Of a stretch of 64,000 nucleotides of DNA, positions 45,037 through 56,200 are shown piece by piece. The position numbers and the translations under genes are program-made. The notes under the pieces were generated by a model. That model saw only the letters and a list, made by a program, of their open reading frames with translations. It did not search any database and was not told the DNA's origin. The stretch comes from Rhynchopus sp. YZ270_cl-10 (taxonomy: Eukaryota > Euglenozoa > Diplonemea > Diplonemida > Diplonemidae), in NCBI GenBank assembly GCA_964035575.1, contig OZ037883.1, forward strand, positions 744,001-808,000. The letters run 5' to 3'. The stretch's first letter is position 1. Each line of letters begins with the position of its first letter.

Positions 45037-45983
45037 TCATGCGGCTCTCTCTCCGCGTTGCAATAACGCGAGTGCCGTTAGTGTCCGTGTGCTTGCAGTT
45101 GATTCCTGTAGGTCATCCAGGCGCGACAAATGCAGTACATGGTGCTCGTCTTGCAGAGGGAACTGTTCCTTATATGACTCCAGCTGCAAAAAAAAAGTGA
45201 AGGTTTGGGTGTGTCGACAAAACAAGACTTTTGGTAATCAAAGTTGAAAAGCGCACTTTAGATAACACTCAATGGTCCAGGTCACAGTGCTGCACTACCT
45301 TGATTAACTAAATCCAACCCAAGAATTGACACACACACACACACGCCCTTCTCCCCTCTACCCCTCCTCTCACAACATCAAACCGATAACTTACAAGATC
45401 CCCTCTAATCTTATTACCATACCTGATCCCCAAGATGCGTGACGAAGTATTTGTGTGCTTGGGCTCCCACTGCGCCTGGGTAGAGCGAGGCGTGGCCGTC
45501 GTGGCACATGAGGGGTTTGTGTGCGGCGGTGGTGAGGTCGATGCCGAGCTGCATGAGGCTGTCAGCATAGGGCAGCTCGAGGGAGGAGGTGGAGACACCG
45601 AAGGGGATTTCGTGGTGTGTATCGGAGGCGACTGCGGGGAGTGGGCCGGAGACGGTGATGACGTGGTCAACACCAGCAACGGGGACAACAATGAGGAGCG
45701 CTGCATGCTGGCTGTCTGTCAGCGTGATGCTCTCACGCATCACATCCCCCTCCTCGCTCTCCACATGCACACACAGCCGTACACTCCCAATACGCGACAC
45801 CACCATCGACACCACCTGAACCTCCAAAGACTTAATCACAATCCACTCCGGGGTCTTCACCCGTGCAGCCCACTCTGTCAACGGACGGAACCTCGACACA
45901 TTCTGCAACACTGCTGGATCACCTTGAAACTCTGCAGCAGCTTCAATAGGCACAACAGTGTTGCCTACCTTAATTTCAGACAT
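45037..45983 (-). CDS. Nudix-fold protein lacking the Nudix box (2 exons)
   Basis: Exon 1 45983-45423 and exon 2 45183-45037 join in phase 0 across a 239-nt intron (GTATGG to TTTTGCAG), giving 235 residues. The order of segments follows ADP-sugar/ADP-ribose pyrophosphatases of the plant NUDX14 type as I recall them: an N-terminal strand pair (VVSRIGSVRLCVHVE), a hydrophobic strand (HAALLIVVPV), SLELP where the family has ELPAG, then LGIDL, a Gly-containing loop (SLYPGAVGAQAHKYF) and a C-terminal helix (STRTLTALALLQ). Between ELP and LGI there are only seven residues, so the GX5EX7REUXEEXGU metal-binding box is absent. It is probably catalytically inactive. The assignment rests on remembered similarity. 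Confidence 0.65.
45184..45422 (-). other. intron of Nudix-fold gene
   Basis: 239 nt, GTATGG to TTTTGCAG, phase 0; contains a (CA)n run near 45330. Confidence 0.82.
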
Positions 45984-46033
45984 TGTTCACAATATTCGAC
46001 TGTGTGGGGTGGAATGTAAAGAAAAAAGCAAAA

Positions 46034-46060
46034 GGGTGCAAACGCCTCACCGTTCATCAA
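46034..46060 (+). repeat. family-E half-copy
   Basis: Exact match to the left half of 25390 (GTGCAAACGCC then TCACCGTTCATC), without the right arm. Confidence 0.6.
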
Positions 46061-46239
46061 AAATGTGGTACATATCAGTCTAAAAGGTAAGGGTCGTTTC
46101 ACATTGGTTTGCTTTTTTTTTGTTGTGAAAAAAATAGTTTATAGACAGAGGGTACAGAGTTCTTTTGGAACACAGAAAAAAATGAGAAAAGGTTGATAAG
46201 ACGAAGTGAATCTACGCTGTGGCCCCCTCTCCCCTCTCC

Positions 46240-48932
46240 TCAATTCCCACTCCTATAGCTTGAGGTTCTCCCTTTCCGCCGTGATTTGTCCGGCCTCGTC
46301 CCCGGCGCTGGGGGCAGGATCTCGCTTTGCTCTGTCATAGCTCCGTCTCCATCTGGCGGCTCCCACTGCCTCCTCCCATCTTCATGCCGATAAAACGCCT
46401 CTCCTTTGGGAGAAATTACCTTGGTCCACCCATACGGAAGCGAATCATCCAACTCATGCGGCTCTGGACCGTACTTCTCTGCCAGCAGATCAAAAAGGTA
46501 TTCTTCGCGCCCTTTGTACTGAATCAACATCGAGGTCACTTGGTCCAACTTATCTGGGTTATAACAACGGTAAAACGCTATAAGACGCTGCCTACATTGC
46601 GCAGAAGCTACTACCCCTACCCCTACGTGACTTCTATTTGGCAGCGTAGTATGCAATAAATCCAACCCCCTATGAGGTCCAACCAACCAAGGGGGCAATG
46701 GTAACGACCCTGGTGCCCCCGCTCCACCCCCTTCTAACAGCGGGTCATTATGGTGCGGAGAACGGTGTGTCTGCTGTGTGTACCGGGAAGGATGCTCAGA
46801 CAACCTAGAAGGATGATGCTTCGGGAGATGCGCGGTACTACCGTATCTCTGAAAGGAAGACCCAGACTTTCCTGACAACACCGATTCTGCGACTGGAACA
46901 TCTGACAAAAAGGAGTCTCTAGACACACTCCGATCATCGTCAAACGTCTCCGGCTCTCGATACCCTATCTCCCCTATTCCATCACACAAATGCACCTCAG
47001 AAATTTTAGTATTTGGATGAGAAAACTCTAGCACCGGAACCACCTTCTCCGCGATTCTTGGGTTGTCTTCACCGAAGCCATGACGCATTCCTGAGGTGAT
47101 ATGGGGGGGTATAGGGGTACATTGCATATCATTATACCTGTCAGCAAATGAAGCATTGAAGGGTTTCGTCGTGCCTGCACAGTAGTTTCTAACATTTTAC
47201 CCCCTCCTACAGACCGGATGAAGGCGTTCGTCGCCATGCCGATTTTGAGAAGCGAAGCGTCCGATTCCTTGCTAAGAGTGGAAAGGGCATAGGCACGACC
47301 AGGTCCAGGGTGGATGTAGGTCATCATTTCTGGGGGTAGTGTAGACTCAATGGGATCCCCGGTGACAACAAGCTCAATCTTCTGCGGCATCGCGCAAGCG
47401 CTCCCACCAAAATGAAAGTCCGCAAACATAAAAAGCTTGCACCCTGCGTTGACAGCACGTTGCGACGCTGCTCCTAAGTCCTGGCAGGTCACGCAATGTG
47501 TCATATCAGCGGAATAGAAAGAAATATCCGACAGACCTTGGCATTCTGCATCATCATCAAGAACCCGAGAGTTTGGCCCCAATCCTGCAATGTATACAAA
47601 TAAGTTTTCGCCTGCGGTAATCCCCGCTGTGAGGTCTTCGAGGGCTTTGATAATGTCGGACCTCCTCGCGCCACTGTGTCTCACTAACGATGGTGATTTG
47701 TTATTAAATTCCACTGTCGGATCGTCTGTTAAATGGATTTGCTGAAGATATCCCTTTCTCTGCAAAAATTCGCTCATGACATAGAGTCGTTGGCTGCTTC
47801 CTGGCAGACGCAGACCAGGGGTCGAATAGTAGGACACAGAAATGAGCACCGCACGACTCCCATTGACCACCGGATCCTTCATAGCGTCGTAGTCATAATG
47901 CTGGGTGCCGATCAGCTCTGGGGAGATTGGAATGCAAAAATCACTCATCTGCTCTTTTCGGGTGCTCGGATGGACCAAGGGGGGGAGAGTAAAGCGTTCT
48001 GGGACTATGAGGGAACTGGCGTTGGAAGGGACACGGTATATCGACATTCCGATTTCTGGCGATGCGATGGCTTTGATGCTAAGCATTTTATCGCCTGCAG
48101 CGCGGGCTCGGGTGACTATCGCGTGAACATCCTCCACAGAGTAGACTCGCTTACCATTAATTGACAGCATCTCCCCAGCTGGCAGCCCTGCGCGCGCTGC
48201 AGGAGATCCTGGTAACACTTCTGCAACCCGAACTATAGGTGTCGTAGAACTCTGTGAAGACCGCTCCGAAGCATCCTCGGAAGATACATCATGTAAAAAC
48301 CCGATCCCAAGACTCTCATCTGCGGGCCCCAAATGGACATAATAAACCTTAGATCGTTGCCCCTTAAACCTCTCCGCAGTTTCATCTGCAGCAACGTCCA
48401 AGGATTGAAACAACAGTTCTTCTCTCTCTCCGTGTTTAAGACGTGGTATAAGGGTCGGACGTTTTTCATAAAGGCGAAGCAATGCAACAGCGTTTTGTTG
48501 GTTGGGTTTGTCGTTGGGAAATGCGGAGGAGATTTTGCCTTCTTCGGTAGGCAGGTCGTCGTCTATTGTTTCGAGTTTTTTCCGCATGACGTTGATTGCG
48601 TGAAGCGCAGCACTCATTGTGTTAGGCTCATTATGACGATGTACCTGATAGTCAAGAACCCAATCCTGCACCAAATCATTCCCATAAAACCCGACACGGT
48701 TCTTCCGTGAGTCGTACATCACCATCTCCAACGCATTGAGTGGCATAAGCTTCACCACCTCCCCATGCATATTCACCATCCACAAGAAAGCCTGCGTCAA
48801 TATCACAGCACGTTGCCCATCACGCCCCCGGGTATTCGGTTTTGCAGCATAAAAGAAGGTATAAACACTCACCTCTCCTGGTCCTTTAGGGAGAATCGCG
48901 GTGGGCACCTCAGCCTGGGGAAGCCCAGCCAT
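46240..48932 (-). CDS. PDZ / metacaspase-like pseudopeptidase / WW protein (2 exons)
   Basis: Exon 1 48932-47138 and exon 2 47090-46240 join through a split Gly codon across a 47-nt intron (GTATAA to CACCTCAG), giving 881 residues. Domain order: an N-terminal domain with PH-like strands (1-120); a helical segment (148-182) with KHGEREELLF; a PDZ domain (about 195-290); a caspase-like p20 fold (about 357-575); disordered Ser/His-rich linker; a segment with YNPDKL and YKGREE.LFDLLAEKYGPEP (about 767-809); and a WW domain (815-845, two Trp). In the caspase part the usual GHG reads GLG (450-452) and the usual DxCHSG reads ADFHFGG (504-510), so both catalytic His and Cys are gone. It is likely a scaffold. 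The GREE..KYGPEP segment recalls kinetoplastid proteins. Confidence 0.78.
47091..47137 (-). other. 47-nt intron
   Basis: GTATAA to CACCTCAG, phase 1. Removing it joins the caspase-like and WW parts in one frame. Confidence 0.8.
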
Positions 48933-50115
48933 TTTAAAGTTTTATGGAGAAAAAAAACAAACCCCAAAATAATCTATCTCTTTGAGTAGCTGCCACCAAA
49001 GGCAGTCTTTACTCTAGGGGGGGTGGGGTGGGGTCACGCTTAACTCTTTTCAGTGTAGCATTAAAGAGACGGTGACAGGCCGGGGTAGAGGTGTATAATA
49101 GGGTCCTGTGGTGTGGAAGAGGGAGTTTTGGTGTCAGGTAGAGGAAGGACGCACCGTATTCGTACAAATTATCGACCGTACTAATGTTCGACCGTAAATA
49201 TGTTTGACCGTAATAATGTACGACCTTTTCAGGATTTTATTGGAAGTTCGACCTTTTTTACGGTCGAACATATTTACGATGACGGTATGTGTGTTTGACA
49301 ACGAATTTAGAGTAGGCAACACCTGAACGGAGTATAGCCCACTGTGTGTGTGTGTGTGTGTTTGATAATTATGATAGAATGGGGTTGGGTAAAATGCTGT
49401 CTTTTTTATTTTGAATTTTTTTGTGGTCCTCCTCATTTATCCCCTCCCCCCCCAGATAGCAAAAGAATGGGGCAACTGTATAGCGTGCCAAAAGAAAGAG
49501 CGTCGGTTGTGGTGCAAAATAGAGGTATGCCTAAGGGTGGTAGCTTTGTAGGTAGCATAGGTGGATATACCTGTGGCTGCGTTTTGTGGCTTCTTGTGCA
49601 AAAAGGCTAGAGACAAGACCTGCCCTAAATGTCGCAAAATACCTGTATTTTCTATAATTTTTTTCCTGTGGGTTGCTGAAAAAAAAAATACGCATTTTTT
49701 TTTTTGGACACTCCATCCAGGTTAAATCAGCACTGCCTCCCTTCTTTACCTGTACATTTTTTTTTTATCACAGTTTCACAGAGATCTCGATGGGAGAGAG
49801 AGAGAGAGAGAGAGATGGGGTTTGGGGGGGGTTTTTGATCGAGATCTCGACACTTTGTGGTTATTTTGCGAGAGAAGTACAGCGAGGCTGTAGCGTCTGC
49901 TTTTTTTTTAGTGTGTAGGATGAATGAACATAACTGAATTTTATGAGGCAAGCAAAATCTGTGTGGCGGTTGTTGTTTTTTTTACCCCTCTTTTTTCTGA
50001 ACAATATCTTCCCCCCTAATTTTTAGGTTGCGGATCGACAAGAAAATGTCCTGCCACTGCTTTATTCCCCCCCTTAAAATAACATTTTTTGCATAAAAAC
50101 TGCATACAGAGAACA
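48933..50115. other. gene-free stretch
   Basis: Contains a repeat cluster (49170-49286), a small GAGATCTCGA inverted repeat around a GA run (49785-49848) and long T runs. Confidence 0.55.
49170..49286. repeat. CGACCGTAAT repeat cluster
   Basis: Four direct copies of a TCGACCGTAA-like unit at about 16-bp spacing, followed by an inverted copy (TACGGTCGAACATATTTACG). Could fold as a hairpin. Confidence 0.65.
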
Positions 50116-50832
50116 TTAGTGTTTCCACTCCCAGCGGGCCGGCTCATTGACGACGTGCTTTGACTCTGCTGTTCTCTGCTTCTTGGCAACCCTCCTTGCT
50201 TCTGCCTCTGTCTTTTCGTATTCTTCCTCTTCGGTCTTTCTCTTGAGTGCAGAGATACGCCTTTGGATGGCATTGTTCTTTCGTTGTTGAGCGAGAAGCT
50301 CGCTTTGCAGTGAGTCATGCTCTTCCTTATGCTTCAGGGCTGCCGCCTGCTCTGCTCTCGAGGTCAAAAACTCTGTTACAAATTGCAGCAAATGCCTGTC
50401 TCCTTCTGATGTGTTTACATTCGTTTGTACGAGCGCCATCATTGCTTTTGCTTTGCGTGGATCCTTCGTTGCCATCGCCATCAGCTCTGGTGTCACTCCT
50501 GCATTCGATTTCTGTGAAATGTGATGTGTTGTTGGTGGGCGAACCTTAGTCGGAAACCCTGAGAGCTGGAGGCCCTGAGGTAGTGATGGTGGTGGTGGTG
50601 GTGGTGTGGTCTGCGACGCGCCCTGCAGCGTCACCACCAGACATTCCCCTGCGATCTTCACGCCATGCAGCTTGAGTGCCTGCACAGCATCCGAGGCATC
50701 AACATACCGTACCTCCCAGGTGCGTGGTGCGGTCTTGTGAACATTTGCCACATCCCCAACAGTCTTGAACAACTGCGTAAAACGCTCCGTTGTCACCCTA
50801 TCATTCATGTTCTCCACAACAACAGTGCTCAT
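50116..50832 (-). CDS. RRM-domain RNA-binding protein with coiled coil
   Basis: 238 residues, no intron. The first 75 form one RNA-recognition motif: RNP2-like strand STVVVENM at the start, an RNP1-like strand TWEVRYVDASDAVQAL, and a final strand LVVTLQ. RNP1 is weak in aromatics, so binding may rely on other residues. A Pro run and a Ser/Thr linker follow, then a helical, charged coiled coil (about 150-225) rich in Lys/Glu with RRISALKRKTEEEEYEK. An acceptor-like ATACAG lies about 45 nt before the ATG. A nuclear mRNA-processing role is likely from the domain type, but no orthologue is recognised. Confidence 0.8.
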   Translation of the reverse strand: MSTVVVENMNDRVTTERFTQLFKTVGDVANVHKTAPRTWEVRYVDASDAVQALKLHGVKIAGECLVVTLQGASQTTPPPPPPSLPQGLQLSGFPTKVRPPTTHHISQKSNAGVTPELMAMATKDPRKAKAMMALVQTNVNTSEGDRHLLQFVTEFLTSRAEQAAALKHKEEHDSLQSELLAQQRKNNAIQRRISALKRKTEEEEYEKTEAEARRVAKKQRTAESKHVVNEPARWEWKH

Positions 50833-51177
50833 TTTGTGTATTTTGTTTTTGAAAGATTTGGCTGTATTGAGTTTAGAAATGAGGTTGGAAAAGGGGGGTG
50901 GTATTTGAGACGAGGGAGAGGAGATGAAATATTTTTTTTTGGATAACGTCTTGTCTTTTTTCTTCGTTTGTTCGTTTGTTTGTTTTTTTGTTTGTTTTTT
51001 TTTGTAAACTTTTTTTTTTGGCTTCGTTCCTCACTTTTTCAAATACAAAAAAAGGAATGCTAAAGGGGCAAATCGGGGAAAGGGGGGAGAGAGAGAGAGG
51101 CGCTGTGTGACAAACTACAATACTGTTAAATAGACGACTGCAGTGCACCCTATACGTTTACATTTGCTTTTTTTTTT

Positions 51178-51223
51178 GAAAACTTGGTTGTATTAGTGTA
51201 GACACCCGAGGATGAACTCCACT
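51178..51223 (+). repeat. family-B hairpin
   Basis: Nearly identical to 10421-10468. Confidence 0.8.
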
Positions 51224-51857
51224 CTTATTATTTTTTTTGTTTTGATAATTTATGCTCTCCGATTAGTATAGCCGCATTCTTGATATTCTATACTTTTTTT
51301 TTAGCAGTATGAAAAAAGGGGGGGGGGCAGATATTCTGTGTTGCACATTATTTTCTTTTGTTTTTATTTGTGGGGAAATAATCTGTAGATATCTACTCAT
51401 AGCTTGCCATAGATATAGAGGTCCACTATTCACATTTTTTTTTTCTCTTTTTTCCCCCCCTTTCCAAATTTGATGGGGCCCCTTCACTGAGCTGTTGGAT
51501 TCACTACAGACCATTGCCAGTCTGCATGCCTCAAAAATATTTTTTCCTTTTTTTTGGATCATTGCACCGTCGTCATCAAAAACTAAAACGCTGAGCAAAA
51601 CCTTACCCCATCACTCCCCCCTCGATAGAAAAGCAGACAACAGGGTTCACCCCCCTCCCCCTTTTTTCGTCATATCACACACAGCCAAACATTGTCACCG
51701 TGGTTTTCCCACCCCCTCCCCGCCGTTCCCCTGCTCCCGAAACCAAAACCAAACCTAAAACGGACAAAACCTCAAACAAGCAGAGCAATACCAAATCCAT
51801 ACACTTACAGCAAACAGTAAGCATAAAAAGCAATAAAAAAGATAAAACTTTTTCGAT

Positions 51858-51892
51858 AAGATGATCCTAAGCCTCGCGTGCACAGTCATCTG
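51858..51892 (+). repeat. family-A hairpin
   Basis: AGATGA pairs with TCATCT; CCTAAGC, loop CTCGCGT, GCACAG. Confidence 0.75.
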
Positions 51893-52595
51893 ATGTAATA
51901 AAATAATAAAATGAAAGAACACACAATACATTTCTTTCATTGGAACAATACGTCGCACACACCTCATCAACGAGTGTGGCAGAAGATGAGACACACAAAA
52001 ATTCTAGCCTGATCACTTTTTTTTTTTTGAAATTTGAAAAAAAAAAAATTGGAGAGGGGTAGGAGAGGAAAAGGAGGAGGATCAAAAATAACAACAACAA
52101 CACATCTGGCGGGAATATTTGGTCTCCCCTTTTTTTCTCAAAAAAAACCTGGAAGATGTCTCTCTTTTGCCACATCGTAATTTAGAATAGAAAAAAAAAC
52201 TGTTCTTTCTCCTCCTACCCTGAGAGAAAGATAGGAAATAGAAACACTCCGCTGCCAGAACGCCAGAACAACACACTGGGTGGAGAATAAGGTGAGGAAA
52301 GTCTTTTGTGTCACAGCCACAGTTCTCTGACCCGTTTCAAGAGACACAATCATTTTTTTTTTCTTCTGACAGGCTACCGAAACCGGTAAAAAAAAACAGT
52401 GAACAGCCACGACAATGACAGAGTTGCATCACGCGAAGAAAACAAAGAGGGGGACGGGATGTGACAGGAAAGCGGGAAAGGGGAAAAAAAAAAATGAAGG
52501 AAAAAAACGCAAAATAATGCGGAAAGGCGTGAGTGTACAAAAGGGCCGCAGCAGACGCAGATTTTTCGAGAAGGTACTCTCCTTTTGTGTCTTTT

Positions 52596-52643
52596 TGAAA
52601 ACTTGGTTGTATTAGTGTAGCCACCCTAGAGTGTGCTCCACTA
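52596..52643 (+). repeat. family-B hairpin
   Basis: GAAAACTTGGTTGTATTAG then TAGTG/CACTA with GAG/CTC inside. Same as the copy at 63038. Confidence 0.8.
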
Positions 52644-52930
52644 ACTCTTCTTCTTCTTCTTCTATAGTACTCCTTGACTTTTGTTGCATCTGGGGCTATT
52701 TTGCACAATTCTAACTTTTCCTCAAAGAAGCTAACGACCAAGCACAGCAGAAAAATCGCTTAACATGAAAGCCCACCACCTCTCCCCATGTAAAGAAAAA
52801 AGCCAGATATATTCCCACTGAAACATGAACAACAAATAAAACAAAAAAACACATTTTTTTTTCGTGACACTGTCCGGGAGCACCTCAGCGTCATGTATAT
52901 TCTTGGGGGAGGAAAAAGAGAAAAATTGAA

Positions 52931-52949
52931 AGATGAATGTTCGTCATCT
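52931..52949 (+). repeat. minimal family-D hairpin
   Basis: AGATGA pairs with TCATCT around a 7-nt loop ATGTTCG. Confidence 0.65.
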
Positions 52950-52970
52950 CAAAAAAAAAAAGTGAATTTG

Positions 52971-53011
52971 ATAACGTGCAGACCCCTTTCATGCGGAATA
53001 TGCAGGCACAG
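52971..53011 (+). repeat. family-E hairpin
   Basis: GTGC/GCAC closing pair with GCAGACCCC inside. Confidence 0.6.
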
Positions 53012-53142
53012 TGCCCACCTCTAACAAGCTGTCTCGAGCTGCAGCTGCAGAGTATAACAAAAGGGGCAAACTAAAACTATGATTTTTTTTACCGAAGCAG
53101 GTTTGGGCTGGGGCGTTTTCGTTGGTAATTTTAAAGAAAATT

Positions 53143-53176
53143 TGATAATCATGCAGACGCCTTTTTGGACGCAGTC
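53143..53176 (+). repeat. family-E hairpin
   Basis: ATGCAGACGCC, short T run, GGACGCAGTC; partly paired. Confidence 0.55.
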
Positions 53177-53272
53177 TCGAGAAGAAAAAAAAAACATTCG
53201 ACACTGCAAATTCCCATACCCCCCCCCCCCACTACACCTCCACCCACCTCCCCCCTTTCCCTTTCCCTTAAG

Positions 53273-56200
53273 CTAGAGGTTGGTGCCGTAGCTCTTCTGC
53301 TTCGAGCCGAAGGGTGCTTTGGTTTCTTCACGTCTGATGCCGGTTTCGGCGTAGATGTCTGGAGCGGTGAAGGTGCGGAGGAGGAGAGAGGATGTGAGGA
53401 CAAGGAGACTCGAGCCGACCATTGCCATGCCGCCGACGACGGGTGGGAGTTGCTCCTGGACGAGGGGGAAGGTGAGGCCTGCTGCGATGGGAAGTGCGAG
53501 GAGGTTGTATCCGAAGGCCCAGACGAAGTTCATCTTGATTCTACGGAGGGTCATGCGAGCAAGCTTCAGGATGATCGGGATGCCCTGCAGGTTGTCGTTG
53601 AGGAGCACCGCATCAGCAGACTCAATAGCCACTGCCGTGCCTGATCCCAAAGCAATACCAACCTGCGCCTGCGCCAAGGCAGGCGCATCATTGATCCCAT
53701 CACCAACAAACATCACATTCCCAGTCTCCCTCTGCACCCGCTTCACCACCTCAGCCTTATCACCAGGCAACACCTCCGCAAACACATCGTCATGCTCAAT
53801 ACCAACGTGGTCTGCAACCTTAAGCGCCGCCTTCCGGTTGTCCCCTGTCACCAACAGCACTCTGTGTCCAGTGATCTGCAGGTGGCGTACTGCGGCCTTT
53901 GCCTCGGGCTTGACGATGTCCTTGATGGAGAATCCCCAGAGAATGTCGGAGTTCACTGCAGAGAGCACCACAGTGGTGCCCTCGGAGTGCCATGCGTCGA
54001 CAACGCGCTGCACGTTAGCACGCTTCGGGTCGTCCTTGGAAGGGAAGCAGCGGTTCAGCACCCACTTCGCTTCGCCTGCCACGACACGCTTGCCGTCGAT
54101 GTCGCACTCAACACCGGACCCAGGGATGGTCACATGGTTGGACGACGTGACGGCGGGAGTCGAGCGTGACTCCTTCGCGATGGTGTCCCTGCAGAATGTG
54201 ATGACTGCCTTCGCAACAGGGTGCTGGCTCGACGACTCCACCTCTGCAATCCACGCCAGCGCCTCCGTCCGCGTCCCCTTCCCAAAGTACTCAGCCGCCT
54301 TCACAGAGACCTTCCCTGTGGTGATCGTCCCGGTCTTATCGAACAGAACAGCATCGATGGAAGCAGACGCTTCGACAGCTTCGCCACCCTTGATGAAGAT
54401 GCCCATCTTCGCGCCAACACCGGTGCTCACCATCACTGCGGTGGGGGTGGCGAGACCCATGGCGCAGGGGCAGGCGACGACGAGGGTTGCCATCAGGAAG
54501 TTCATAGCGAAGGAGAGTGGGCTCATGTCGCCTCTCCATGCGGTAGGGTATAAGTGGAAGATGCCGAGGAGGAGCCATGAGGTGAAGGAGATTGCACAGA
54601 CGACGAGAACCATGGGCACAAACTTTGCTGCAATCACGTCGGCGTACTTTTGGATAGGCGACTTCGATGCCTGCGCATCATTGATAAGACGGATGATCTG
54701 CGACAACGTCGAGTCCGATCCAACGTGAGTCGCCACCACATACGCCATCCCGTTCACACACTCCGTCCCCCCCGCTACAGCGTCCTTGACCTCCTTCGTC
54801 ACCGGAAGCTGCTCGCCCGTCAACATGCTCTGGTCCACCTCCATGCTTCCCTCAAGGATCACACCATCCACAGGAACCTTAGACCCAGTCACCACCTTCA
54901 CAATGTCACCCTTAACAATCTTATCAGCGACAATCTCATAAGGGTCGGTGAACCCGCCCGAAGGAAGCTTCTCGACAATCAGGGCGTGGGTGGGACGCAG
55001 CTCGAGGAGCGAGCGGAGCTCGTCTGCTGTGCGCATCTTGGCAATGGCCTCGAAGTACTTCCCGAGAAGCATGAAACCCACAAGGACGGAGGCTGCGTCT
55101 GCCGAAGGGGTGCCGACCCTTGTGAAGAGAAAGATCCACCCGCTTGCGTAGGCAGTCCCGACACCCAAGGCAACAAGCACGTCCATGGTGTACGCACCAT
55201 GCGACACTGCCTGGCGTGCACGGGTGAAGAAGCCCCGCCCATAGACAAACACCGACACCGTCGAGGTAAGCAGCTGCAGCACCAGGCCCACATCAACGTG
55301 GTCCAGCCCCCAGCTAGGTGCAAAGACCGGTGCGGCCATCCAATTCATAACAGTCATAGAGTACGGCCCCACCACCATCATCACAATAGCCGGGAGGGCA
55401 AGCAGAAGCGAAAAGGTAGCCGCCCTCTTCAGCGTCTCCTGCTCCTCGTCGCGCGAGAGCTGGCGCTTCAGGTCGTCCTCCGACGCCTCCGTGATCACAG
55501 AGGAAGCGTAGCCCAGGTCCGTCAGCTCCTTTGCGATGACGTCAGGGGAGAAAGACACCAGGTGCGACACCTTCGCAGTCTCAGTCGCAAGCGCGACGTT
55601 GGCGGATAGGATGCCCGGGATCTGGAGGAGGTGGTCCTCAATGCGCGACACACACGACGCGCACGTCATGCCACGCACAATGAACGACGATTGTGTCTTC
55701 TCTCGTGAGTTGTTCCTGCGCAGACCTGGGTCGTGGTGTGTGAAGTTCTCCGTCGCCTGCACGTTGATGACATGCGACGCTGGCGGCGCTGCCTGCGTTG
55801 TCTGGAGCGACTCGTTGTCAGCAATGCGCGCACCCCACCCAGGCGCAACAGCACGCTCGAGACGGCTCTCCCATGAGGACACGAACACCTCGATGAAGTC
55901 GGGCGTGGAGCTCAGCTGCTCGACAGCACGCATGTCACGCAGCGTTGCCTTGTACTTGCCGCCCTGAAGCGAGTTGATGACAGAGATGACATGCTCGACG
56001 AGGTTCGACGGCACATCGTTGAGGACACGCTTCTCGAAGTCGAGGTCAAGCTCGATGGGCTTCAGGTTCTTCTTGATGGCTGCGACACAGCTCTTGCAGG
56101 AGATGCCCTCGATGTGCACGGTTGCGACACGCCCCTTCATCTTGCGGCTCTCCACAGGGAGCGAGATGTCGCTCAGGAAGCTGATGATCTTGTTCTTGAA

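Larger units (their letters stand above)
50833..53272. other. gene-free stretch
   Basis: Homopolymer-rich; holds family-B (51178, 52596), A (51858), D (52931) and E (52971, 53143) hairpins. This is the densest hairpin cluster between genes. Confidence 0.6.
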
